Program-made: the position numbers and the translations under genes | Part shown: positions 17,137-25,163 of the stretch, in pieces | Layout: every line of letters starts with the position of its first letter | Position numbering within the stretch: the first letter of the stretch is position 1 | The notes under the pieces: generated by a model | Told to the model about the DNA's origin: nothing | The model's database searches: none | Seen by the model: only the letters and a program-made list of their open reading frames with translations | Assembly (NCBI GenBank): GCA_039923455.1 | Contig: JBDTCS010000247.1 | Location: 1 to 37,638 of the forward strand | Source of the DNA: JBDTCS01 sp039923455 | Lineage (GTDB): Bacteria; Bacteroidota; Ignavibacteria; Palsa-1295 | Direction: 5' to 3' | Length of the DNA: 37,638 bases

Positions 17137-17475
17137 TCAGCCGGGCGGCCAACCCATTTTTCTGCCCCCCAAAAGGTGCAGATGTAGATGGTCTACTGAT
17201 TGTCCGCCATCTTTGTTACAATTGATCACAATTCTGTATCCAGATTCCGCTATCCCCTCCGTTTTCGCGATATTCTTTGCGACAAGCACCATTTTCCCGA
17301 TCAAAACCGCATCTTCCGAAGCGAGTTCGTTGCTTGAGGGAATAGCCTTCTTGGGAACAACTAATACGTGCACAGGCGCCTGTGCTTGATTATCTCTGAA
17401 AGCGATCAGTTCCGCGTCCTCATAGAGGATCGTAGCTGGAATCTCCCGAGCGATTATTCTTTCAAAGATTGTCAT
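17137..17475 (-). CDS. HIT family (histidine triad) nucleotide-binding protein
   Basis: A 112-residue HINT-branch protein, a small dimeric hydrolase of purine nucleoside phosphoramidates and related adducts. Seen: FERIIAREIPATILYED at the N-terminus, APVHVLVVPKKAI (residues 33-45), the histidine triad H96-x-H98-x-H100 in DHLHLHLLGGR, and the usual C-terminal GWPPG. The length is exactly typical. The start is ATG at 17475. It is separated from the membrane-protein gene upstream by 99 bp and followed by hairpins, so it is the last gene of its run. The substrate in the cell is not knowable from sequence. Confidence 0.93.
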   Translation of the reverse strand: MTIFERIIAREIPATILYEDAELIAFRDNQAQAPVHVLVVPKKAIPSSNELASEDAVLIGKMVLVAKNIAKTEGIAESGYRIVINCNKDGGQSVDHLHLHLLGGRKMGWPPG

Positions 17476-17574
17476 GTTTTCCGACCCACTCCCCGATATA
17501 CTATAAGAACCGCGAGAGGTGCCATTCGTTACACTCAGTAAAAATAATTCTGCGAAAGCTTTTCTTTTTGCCCA

Positions 17575-19230
17575 CTATCGGGAGGCTAAGCCGGTTGGGT
17601 GATCGGGAGAAAGTTTGCCGACAGCGATGCGGTACTCAGCCAACCCGCGCGAAAAGTTGGAGCTATTGGTATCAGCGAGTGTAAACCCATACGGCCCAAA
17701 CGTCGGGGAAGTAGAAACGCCTATCGGGAGGAGAGCAAGCACTCTGAAGTGCGGATCGACATATTTTTCGGGAGATGAAAGCGCGATGGGATCGGTCGGA
17801 CTCATTCTGGTGAGTGCACTTTCCTTAGGCCGAATACAACCCGCTGCAGGCTGGAATTGCGTCGGATCGTGCAAGAGATCGTTTGCGCCAAACAAATAGA
17901 TCGGCGCTGCAAGACTGTACGAATACGTACCTACTAAATATCCGGCGTGCAATTGTGCGAGTGAAGAATCAAGAACAAAACTAAAACGAAGACTATCGAT
18001 CCGCTCATCGTCTTTCGCAGATTGTCGTTCTTGCCTGATCAGTGTTCGTGCGGTTTTGATAACTTCCGTTGTCGCATCACTTCCTCTGTTGAGTGAGTAA
18101 GCGTTGAATAATCCCGTCACGATCATCGTCGTGAGTGCGATCGTGAGGAGTAACCGATCGAGGATCGTGCGTCGGACCGCAGGTCCTCGAGAGTATGCAC
18201 CAGCGAGTATCAACAAAGTAGAAGAGCCGAGCAACGCGGCAGTATCAAGACCAAATCCCTTTAAGTACACACCCGCAAGCGAGATCAAGAGCAGTGTGAA
18301 TCCCGCTGATCTCAACGCGCGTGATTGCCACGTTACCTCTTCCATCGCGAGCAAGAATGCTCGCGCGAAAAAACCGAGCAGCGTAATCAGCAACGCGATC
18401 GAAATGACTATCTGAAAAATATCTGTGCCGCGCAACATCCCTTCGAGCACCGTCGGCACCGGAGTCGCAATGAATAGAAGAAATCCAAGCCCGTTAGATG
18501 GAAGCAGGTTGCTCGTGGTTACGCGGAAGATAGGCTGAGCAGTAAATAGTGCGAGCGCAATGATCGCAAGACCCGGAAAGGTGAGTAGTACAACGCTTCG
18601 AGATGACGAGAGCCATCCCTGGCTTAAGTGCACGGAGCGCCTTTGTTCTCGTGCAACCGCTATGATCACGAGCGCGGCAGTAACCCATGCGAGTCCGTGA
18701 CAAAATGCCGCGAGCCCAACACCAAATAGAATTATCCCATACGCACCCGCACGAGGCCGCTGTTGTGTAAGAAAATATGCAATCGTGAGAAAGACCACGG
18801 TCTCCCCGACTAAGTAGGGTAGCGCACCAGCAAACCACAACCCACTCCATGCAAGTACGGGAATGAGATAATAGACTGCCTCGTCGCGAACGCGCATCAC
18901 TCGAAAGAGTAAAACGACACTCGCACCTCGCGCGAAAATGCCGACGAAAGCAAGCAACAACCGAACGACGACCTCACCCGAAAATAAAAAATCCAGTAGA
19001 CCTGTAAAGAGCGGCACCCCAACATTCGCTGCTGGAATCGGGATCATCCTCCAAGCATCACCCGTGTTGCCCGAGATATGTGCACGCACAAGGTCGGCTT
19101 GCAAAGACCAAAGTGCCGCATCAAGCGGAAGATACTTATGCAAGAACACCCAAAGTGCCTCAACAAATAGTACGGAGAGCACTATCGCTGTAGCGCGTCG
19201 CTCTCCTCTACCAAGGCTCTCTTCCAGCAT
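17575..19230 (-). CDS. Polytopic inner-membrane protein, possibly GT-C-like
   Basis: A 551-residue protein that I do not recognise with confidence. The first roughly 385 residues hold about ten to twelve hydrophobic segments. The first predicted periplasmic loop reads LPLDAALWSLQADLVRAH, which recalls the acidic first loop of GT-C glycosyltransferases and related polytopic proteins, but no diagnostic DxD or DE pair is visible. The last 165 residues are hydrophilic and predicted outside the membrane, with few motifs. It ends 99 bp before the HIT gene and starts 17 bp after hutU, so it is probably translated from the same message as hutU. Alternatives are an O-antigen-ligase-like protein or a transporter of unknown type. 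No function is assigned. Confidence 0.7.
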   Translation of the reverse strand: MLEESLGRGERRATAIVLSVLFVEALWVFLHKYLPLDAALWSLQADLVRAHISGNTGDAWRMIPIPAANVGVPLFTGLLDFLFSGEVVVRLLLAFVGIFARGASVVLLFRVMRVRDEAVYYLIPVLAWSGLWFAGALPYLVGETVVFLTIAYFLTQQRPRAGAYGIILFGVGLAAFCHGLAWVTAALVIIAVAREQRRSVHLSQGWLSSSRSVVLLTFPGLAIIALALFTAQPIFRVTTSNLLPSNGLGFLLFIATPVPTVLEGMLRGTDIFQIVISIALLITLLGFFARAFLLAMEEVTWQSRALRSAGFTLLLISLAGVYLKGFGLDTAALLGSSTLLILAGAYSRGPAVRRTILDRLLLTIALTTMIVTGLFNAYSLNRGSDATTEVIKTARTLIRQERQSAKDDERIDSLRFSFVLDSSLAQLHAGYLVGTYSYSLAAPIYLFGANDLLHDPTQFQPAAGCIRPKESALTRMSPTDPIALSSPEKYVDPHFRVLALLPIGVSTSPTFGPYGFTLADTNSSNFSRGLAEYRIAVGKLSPDHPTGLASR

Positions 19231-19247
19231 GTTGGGGTAAAAATAGT

Positions 19248-20927
19248 TTATGCCATCGGAACGTGCAAACCGTGGCGCTTCGCTTCATCGGTTGCGGTCG
19301 GGTAGCCTGCGTCGGTGTGACGGAAGAGTCCCATCGCGGGATCATAGTTCAGCACACGACCAAGTCGCGCATCGGCAGACGTTGTTCCATCAGCGACAAT
19401 CACCATACCAGCATGGATGGAGTTACCAATTCCAACACCACCACCGTGATGCAACGACACCCATGACGCACCTCCTATCGCGTTCAGAGCAAAGTTCAGT
19501 ATCGGCCAATCAGCGATCGCATCCGAGCCATCGAGCATGCCCTCCGTCTCACGATTCGGACTTGCGACGCTTCCGCAATCAAGATGGTCGCGACCGATCA
19601 CGATTGGCGCTTTGAGCTTTCCCTCTCGCACCAGTTGATTAAATAGCAAACCGGCTTTTGCACGGTCTCCCATTCCAAGCCAACAAATGCGTGCAGGCAA
19701 TCCTTGAAAGTGAATATGCTTTTGCGCAAGTGGAATCCAACGAGCAAGTGTTTGATCGTTCGGAAATAGCTTCAGCAGTTCACGGTCGGTAGTATAAATA
19801 TCTTCCGGATCACCGGAAAGTGCGACCCAACGAAATGGTCCTTTGCCTTCACAAAAGAGTGGGCGCACATACTCCGGTACGAACCCCGGAATATCAAATG
19901 CATTTGCGAGGCCGTTCGCCTTTGCTTCACCGCGAATGTTGTTACCATAATCAAACGCCACAGCACCAGACTTTTGCATCGCGAGCATTGCTTCGACATG
20001 CGTGACGATCGAAGCTCTTGAGCGCATCATGTACGCATCCGGATCACTCTCACGAAGTGCATCGGCTTCTTGCTTCGTAAGCCCCGCAGGATAATAACCG
20101 CGCAACACATCGTGCGCACTAGTTTGATCCGTAACTATGTCCGGTGTAAATCCACGGCGCACAAGTTCAGGATGCACTTCGGCAGCGTTGCCAAGCAAGC
20201 CAATGGAAACCGCTTCGCCATCTGCTTTGGCGGTTGCAAGCATCTCGAGTGCTTGATCAAGATCATAAGCAATCTTATCGCAGTAGCCGCTTTCGATGCG
20301 CTTAAGAATTCGCGACTCATCAACCTCAACTCCAAGAAACGCGGCACCCGCCATTTTAGCTGCGAGCGGTTGCGCACCTCCCATACCACCAAGCCCGGCT
20401 GTTAGCACCGTGCGTCCGGCAAGACTTCCACCAAAGTGTTGCGCAGCACACGCTGCGAATGTTTCGAAGGTACCTTGCACGATACCTTGGCTTCCGATAT
20501 AGATCCAACTTCCGGCTGTCATCTGGCCGTACATCGTCAGCCCGAGTTGTTCGAGTCTTCGAAATTCATCCCACGTTGCCCAAGCAGGTACGAGTTGACT
20601 ATTCGAAATTATTACGCGAGGAGCGTACTCATGCGTGCGAAGTACCCCCACAGGCTTTCCCGATTGGACGAGCAACGTCTCATCGTTCTCCAAAACTTGC
20701 AACTCGCGAATGATAGCGTCGTAGCATTCCCAGTTCCTCGCTGCTTTGCCGGAGCCACCATAGACGACAAGTTCTTCCGGACGCTCTGCAACATCCGGAT
20801 CGAGGTTGTTCATCAACATTCGCATCGCCGCCTCTTGTTGCCAACCTTTGCAAGTGAGCGTGTTTCCAATGGGTGCATGAATTGCACCTTCGCGCTTACT
20901 CGTCCACTTCGCTTTAACTTCGCTCAC
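19248..20927 (-). CDS. hutU: Urocanate hydratase
   Basis: A 559-residue urocanase, the second enzyme of histidine degradation, which uses tightly bound NAD+ to turn urocanate into 4-imidazolone-5-propionate. Seen: YGGSGKAARNWECYD (56-70), the NAD-binding run GLGGMGGAQPLAAKMAG (178-194), the catalytic-site cysteine C415 in LPARICWLGMGDR, GRDHLDCGSV with the aspartate D447 of the active site, and SLHHGGGVGIGNSIHAG (491-507). Length is standard. The start is GTG at 20927, and an AGGAG sits almost against it, unusually close. No histidase, imidazolonepropionase or formiminoglutamase gene is nearby; neighbours are an SDR gene (37 bp upstream) and the membrane protein (17 bp downstream). Confidence 0.95.
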   Translation of the reverse strand: MSEVKAKWTSKREGAIHAPIGNTLTCKGWQQEAAMRMLMNNLDPDVAERPEELVVYGGSGKAARNWECYDAIIRELQVLENDETLLVQSGKPVGVLRTHEYAPRVIISNSQLVPAWATWDEFRRLEQLGLTMYGQMTAGSWIYIGSQGIVQGTFETFAACAAQHFGGSLAGRTVLTAGLGGMGGAQPLAAKMAGAAFLGVEVDESRILKRIESGYCDKIAYDLDQALEMLATAKADGEAVSIGLLGNAAEVHPELVRRGFTPDIVTDQTSAHDVLRGYYPAGLTKQEADALRESDPDAYMMRSRASIVTHVEAMLAMQKSGAVAFDYGNNIRGEAKANGLANAFDIPGFVPEYVRPLFCEGKGPFRWVALSGDPEDIYTTDRELLKLFPNDQTLARWIPLAQKHIHFQGLPARICWLGMGDRAKAGLLFNQLVREGKLKAPIVIGRDHLDCGSVASPNRETEGMLDGSDAIADWPILNFALNAIGGASWVSLHHGGGVGIGNSIHAGMVIVADGTTSADARLGRVLNYDPAMGLFRHTDAGYPTATDEAKRHGLHVPMA

Positions 20928-20964
20928 TCTCCTTGTAGTACTTTGAATTATAGGTCAGCAACGC

Positions 20965-21723
20965 TTATAGATCACCACCGATGGGTCTCAACAGAATTTC
21001 TTCCATAAGTGCACGCTGTGGTTGCGCCAATGCGGCCATCACGGCTTGTGCAATATCCTCAGGCTGCATCATGCGTTCATGAAATTCCGTTCGTGCCATC
21101 GGACTCCACAATGCAGTCTCGGTCGCGCCGGGAAAAATCCCTATCACTTTGACGCCATGTTTTCGCGCTTCTTCTCGGAGCGCATTCGTAAATCCGTGCA
21201 GCGCAAATTTGCTGGCAACATACGCGGCTCCACCCCGAAATGCTTTTATACTTGCGATGGAAAGCACATTCACGATCGCTCCATGCTTAGCTTCGGACAT
21301 TCCCGGAAGCACAGCTTTCGCGCAAAGAAAATTTGAGCGAAGGTTCGAAGCGATCATCGTATCAAACTCGACAAGACTCGTCTTGCTGAAATCCTCGAAC
21401 GAACCGGTGCCGGCGCATTGAATCAAAATCGAAACCCTCTCACCAAAATATTCTACGATCTGTGTGTGGGCTTGGTTGACCGCTCGCTCATTTGCAAGAT
21501 CACCAGGAGCAAGAAAGACCGTGACTCCATGTGACTCAAGTGTCTTGGCGGCAACGTGAAGTTTTTCCACGCTTCGCCCACTCAGCGCAACACGCCTACC
21601 CGATTTTCCAACTTCGAGGGCACACGCCAAACCGATGCCACCTGAGCCACCGGTTATCCAGACAACTTCCCCTACAGCTTGATCTATCACACTGCGTACA
21701 ATAAATTGGTCGAGTTGAATCAC
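20965..21723 (-). CDS. SDR family oxidoreductase
   Basis: A 252-residue classical short-chain dehydrogenase. Seen: the Rossmann motif TGGSGGIG at 24-31, a GR pair at 49-50 (favouring NADP(H)), PGDLAN near 73-78, CAGTG in place of the usual NAG, S155 in the VLSIAS strand, and the YxxxK pair Y168/K172. The substrate cannot be read from sequence. The start is uncertain: GTG at 21723 gives 23 residues before the glycine motif, and GTG at 21690 gives a more usual 12. A box matching the Bacteroidota -7 consensus lies at 21743-21750, which suits either start. It precedes hutU by 37 bp on the same strand. Confidence 0.88.
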   Translation of the reverse strand: MIQLDQFIVRSVIDQAVGEVVWITGGSGGIGLACALEVGKSGRRVALSGRSVEKLHVAAKTLESHGVTVFLAPGDLANERAVNQAHTQIVEYFGERVSILIQCAGTGSFEDFSKTSLVEFDTMIASNLRSNFLCAKAVLPGMSEAKHGAIVNVLSIASIKAFRGGAAYVASKFALHGFTNALREEARKHGVKVIGIFPGATETALWSPMARTEFHERMMQPEDIAQAVMAALAQPQRALMEEILLRPIGGDL

Positions 21724-21742
21724 TTGACACCGTCTGCGAATA

Positions 21743-21775
21743 CAAATTTACTGCTTTCGGCGTGTGTTCCCCCAA
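21743..21775 (-). promoter_or_regulatory. Bacteroidota-type promoter of the SDR-hutU run
   Basis: On the minus strand TTG (21775-21773), a 22 bp spacer, then TAAATTTG (21750-21743), a full match to the -7 consensus TAnnTTTG. The implied transcript would begin about 13 bases before the GTG at 21723. Confidence 0.45.
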
Positions 21776-21810
21776 TCCCGGAAAGTTGTACAGATTTTTT
21801 GGAGTGTAAA

Positions 21811-21850
21811 CAAAACGGGAAGGCCCCCTGTAAGTCACTACAGGAGGCCC
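21811..21850 (-). terminator. Intrinsic terminator of the first choice-of-anchor D gene
   Basis: The stem pairs 21839-21849 with 21822-21832 (11 bp, one mismatch, short loop). On the minus strand it is followed by CGTTTTG. It lies 30 bp after the stop of the cargo gene. Confidence 0.7.
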
Positions 21851-21879
21851 TCCGATCGTTCTCTCGTGTGTTCGTCTTC

Positions 21880-24768
21880 TTACTTCACCAGCACCATCTG
21901 GCGCGTAAGTTTTGTCTGGCCATTCGAGGCCGTCAAGGTGTAGTAATACGTACCACTTGCGAGATCGCTCGCAGCAAAGCGCACTGCATGTGTGCCGGCT
22001 GCCAAGCGTGAGTCAAGAACGTTGCGAACAACGTTGCCTTGCATATCCGTGATGACGAGCTTCACTTGCGCATCTTGTGGCAGTGTGAAGCTGATCTCGG
22101 TAGCAGCGTTTGCAGCCGAGGCGCCGAACGGATTCGGATAGTTTTGTCCGAGTGCGAAGCCCTGTGCAACAGCCGAGCCATTTACAGCCGCGATATCTGC
22201 ACCTTCGCCACTCAAGCTGAGTGTGAAGAGTGGGATCTCCGTCGGTACAGAGTTCGGGAAGGTCACGGTTGCAGTGTTCGTCCCGGTCTGTGTTGGTGTA
22301 AAGCTGAATTGTAATGCGCTCTGACCACCGGCAGGTACGACCGTTGTTGCACCCGACACGTAAGTAAACGGTCCGGTAACGGTCGGGACACCAGGTGTCC
22401 AATCGACGTTGCCAGTGTTCGTGAGCGTAACGTCGAAGTTGGCGCTCGTCTGACCAACCGTTGTCTTCGGCACGACTGGTGTAGAAGCAAGGATGGTTGC
22501 TGAAGCGCCTGTGGCTCCAAGTGCAACCGTCATCGGACTAACATTCGGTGTCGTGATCGTGATCGATCCTGCATCTGCACCACGCGTCATTGGCTTGAAA
22601 TAGACAACGAATGTTGCCGTGCCCTGTGGCGCGATGACTGCGCTGGTAAGGCTTCCAAGTGAGTATGCCCCGGAGGTGGATGTCAGTGCAGCAATATAGG
22701 TTGAAGCAAAATCGCCACAATTTGTAACCGTCACCATCTGCGAATCACGTGTGCCGACCAACGTCTTTGTTCCATCGAACAGCGTCGAAGGAGCCGCCGA
22801 AGCGCAAGCCTCAAGCCCAACTACGAACACCGTCGTCGAAGCATTTTCCGCTTCGCCGTTGCTCGAGCCTAGAAATGCAACCTGTGCAGCACGAACTCCG
22901 CGAGCGCCTGGTGTGCCACAGACGGTCACCAGCTGATAGCTACCGGATGCGATCGTGAAGGGGAAGCTAACACCCGAAAGTGAGAACTCCGAAGCGAGCG
23001 TACCCGTGATAGTGCCGCTTGTAACGGTTAATGCCTCAGAACCAACATTGAAGAGGGTATCTGTAACACAGACTTGCGTACCGACCAGAGTCGAATCTCC
23101 GACAGTAGCCGCCGCAACAGAGAGCTTGCCAAGCGCCACACCATTACCGATAATGTTAACGGTGAATGCACTCGTATCTTGACGGGGGTTGTCAAACGTT
23201 TTTGGAATATTTGTCACTACGCGAAGACGTGCGACGCGTGTGCCACTGCGAATTGGAGTGAAGCAAACCTGTACGGTGCGCGTGATACCAGGAGGAATGA
23301 GACTATCAAAGTTCTCGAGTCCGGTATATGAGAAATCTGCATCGGCGCTTGCAAAGTAGCTGTTCTTGATCGCGAGCGTATCCGAGCCAGCATTATAGAA
23401 CGTGATCGACTGGCACGACCTGTTGCCGACTGGTACATTGTTGAAGTCGACCATCGCAGGTGTGATGATCAGTCTTGGCAAGATACCAATTCCGTTCAAC
23501 GGAAGCCTGACGGTGTCGTTCGAAGCATTGCTGACAACGTTCAATACGGCAGTGTGCGAACCCTCCATTGTTGGAGTATAGATTACACACATGTTGTCGC
23601 TCTGCCCTGCAGGAATTCCGACAGAAGGAATACGTACGATTTTATACTCGCCTGGAAAATCACCGCTGATGAACGAACCGTTGGAAACATCCAACTTTCC
23701 GACACCGCTGTTTGTGATCTGCACACACTGCTGTATCGTATCACCGAGTTTGATGTGCGTCTTCGTAAAGAGCGAAGTCGAGCCAAGCGTTACTGTTGGC
23801 GTGAGCCCCTGACCAGTCAGCGTTACAATAGCGTACGTAGGTGCATCCGCATCTGTGTTAAACGATACGATCGCATTACGTGTACCGCCCTGCTGCGGGT
23901 TAAACTTCAGTACGATCGAAGCCTTCGTCGGATTGTCGATGGTACCGGCCGTCAGAACAGTCGGAGCATTCAACAAAAGGAAATCGCCTGGATTTGACCC
24001 ACCGATCATAAGATTCGAAATATTGATATCAACGGGGTTCGGATTCTGAAGTAGAATAGATTGAGCCCCACTGGTATCACCAACACTCGTACCTGCGAAG
24101 GTAATAGCATTTGGCAGTACGGAAAGCACGTTATAATGCTCGCCGGTGATGACGACGTTATCAATCGCCGCTTGTCCACCGCATGCACCATTCGGCGTTG
24201 AGCCACTCCATAAAATCTGTAGATCGGAGGTTCGCATGGAAGCAGGAATTCCCAACTTGTAATGGCGCCAGTAAGAAGGATCCATATCTGGATCGGACAA
24301 ATACCCATAGCTCGACGAATTGTCGTACGTATAATCAACGGAGCTGTTGAGCAGCAGCAGTTGTGTAGATCCATTCGAGTTCTGAGCGGAGACAGTCAGT
24401 TGATCGCCACCATAATTGATGGAATAGAAATCTGCCTCCATCCAAAGATCGAACTCGACATAGGTTGTGTCGCTCGAATAGACATACGGAGACGCATCAA
24501 CTGTTGGTGAGTACAGTGTAGCATTTCCACAGTCCCAAAAATCCATAACGGCAGATCCGTTCGAACCACCCTGGCCGTTGGCTGACTGATACCAATAGCT
24601 GTAGCTATCGTCCACCCAACCGGAAGGAGGAAAGCCCTTACCATCGAAAAACTCGGCATTGAGTACATCGACACTCGAAGCACTCGCACGAGAAGTTATG
24701 AGCAAAAAACAAATAAATATGGCACAACGCACGGCAAAACCGCGCGAGCTTAGTCGCATTGTATTCAT
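21880..24768 (-). CDS. Choice-of-anchor D domain protein with T9SS type A sorting domain (paralog 1)
   Basis: A 962-residue secreted protein. Signal peptide at residues 1-30 (RCAIFICFLLITSRASA). Residues 35-205 form an aromatic-rich domain ending in AAIDNVVITGEHYN. From about 210 to 860 run repeated beta-sandwich modules of the ASH/choice-of-anchor D type, recognised by lines such as FAGTSVGDTSGAQSILLQNP, DFNNVPVGNRSCQSITFYN and VTNCGD. Many cysteines sit at equivalent places and could form disulfides. The C-terminus has GQNYPNPF near 875 and a T9SS type A sorting domain ending in QMVLVK. PorU would remove that domain and attach the rest to the surface. It shares its whole architecture with the next gene upstream. 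It lies alone, with a long leader and its own terminator. Role unknown; adhesion or surface structure is a guess. Confidence 0.85.
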   Translation of the reverse strand: MNTMRLSSRGFAVRCAIFICFLLITSRASASSVDVLNAEFFDGKGFPPSGWVDDSYSYWYQSANGQGGSNGSAVMDFWDCGNATLYSPTVDASPYVYSSDTTYVEFDLWMEADFYSINYGGDQLTVSAQNSNGSTQLLLLNSSVDYTYDNSSSYGYLSDPDMDPSYWRHYKLGIPASMRTSDLQILWSGSTPNGACGGQAAIDNVVITGEHYNVLSVLPNAITFAGTSVGDTSGAQSILLQNPNPVDINISNLMIGGSNPGDFLLLNAPTVLTAGTIDNPTKASIVLKFNPQQGGTRNAIVSFNTDADAPTYAIVTLTGQGLTPTVTLGSTSLFTKTHIKLGDTIQQCVQITNSGVGKLDVSNGSFISGDFPGEYKIVRIPSVGIPAGQSDNMCVIYTPTMEGSHTAVLNVVSNASNDTVRLPLNGIGILPRLIITPAMVDFNNVPVGNRSCQSITFYNAGSDTLAIKNSYFASADADFSYTGLENFDSLIPPGITRTVQVCFTPIRSGTRVARLRVVTNIPKTFDNPRQDTSAFTVNIIGNGVALGKLSVAAATVGDSTLVGTQVCVTDTLFNVGSEALTVTSGTITGTLASEFSLSGVSFPFTIASGSYQLVTVCGTPGARGVRAAQVAFLGSSNGEAENASTTVFVVGLEACASAAPSTLFDGTKTLVGTRDSQMVTVTNCGDFASTYIAALTSTSGAYSLGSLTSAVIAPQGTATFVVYFKPMTRGADAGSITITTPNVSPMTVALGATGASATILASTPVVPKTTVGQTSANFDVTLTNTGNVDWTPGVPTVTGPFTYVSGATTVVPAGGQSALQFSFTPTQTGTNTATVTFPNSVPTEIPLFTLSLSGEGADIAAVNGSAVAQGFALGQNYPNPFGASAANAATEISFTLPQDAQVKLVITDMQGNVVRNVLDSRLAAGTHAVRFAASDLASGTYYYTLTASNGQTKLTRQMVLVK

Positions 24769-24792
24769 AAGTGTAGATTAACTTATGTGAAG

Positions 24793-24817
24793 ATTGACGA
24801 ACATTTAATTGACGAAC
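24793..24817. repeat. 10 bp direct repeat ATTGACGAAC, 15 bp period
   Basis: Copies at 24793-24802 and 24808-24817 are identical over 10 bp and lie 25-50 bp before the ATG of paralog 1. A weaker third version (GAGCGAACC) follows at about 24822-24830. This could be a site for a regulator binding in tandem. Confidence 0.5.
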
Positions 24818-25090
24818 CACAGAGCGAACCATCAGCGTCCGGTACCCAAGATGCACTCCGGATCTGTTGATTCACAACTGTGAGCTGGGAAACCGAGATA
24901 GCCTCCTCGCTCCCGTTCGATCAACTTCTATTGACGTTAGAAGCATAATCGGTCGGTGTACTATACCAGACACCGCAGTGCCTCAAATAGTGACACTGAT
25001 AGGATGAAAAATTTACTCTTAGGTTTAATCGGCTTTTGTACGAGTTTGAAGGATATATTTCTCCTGACAATGGATTTAGGCAAAATCGAA

Positions 25091-25125
25091 AGAGTCCTCT
25101 TCCTTTTTAATAAGGAGAGGACTCT
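25091..25125 (-). terminator. Intrinsic terminator of the second choice-of-anchor D gene
   Basis: AGAGTCCTCTTCCTT (25091-25105) pairs with 25112-25125 apart from one bulged base. On the minus strand it continues TTCGATTTTG, a weak T-tract. It lies about 40 bp after the cargo stop. Confidence 0.65.
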
Positions 25126-25163
25126 CTCAAAGCACTGTCTTGCGACTTTTCGCGCCGCGTTTT

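Larger units (their letters stand above)
24769..25163. other. Leader region between the two choice-of-anchor D genes
   Basis: A 395 bp gap without a gene. It holds the paralog 2 terminator (25091-25125), a 10 bp direct repeat at 24793-24817, and short stems such as CTTCTA/TAGAAG (about 24926-24944) and GTTG/CAAC near 24870. It must contain the promoter of paralog 1, but I could not locate a box with confidence. Confidence 0.55.
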
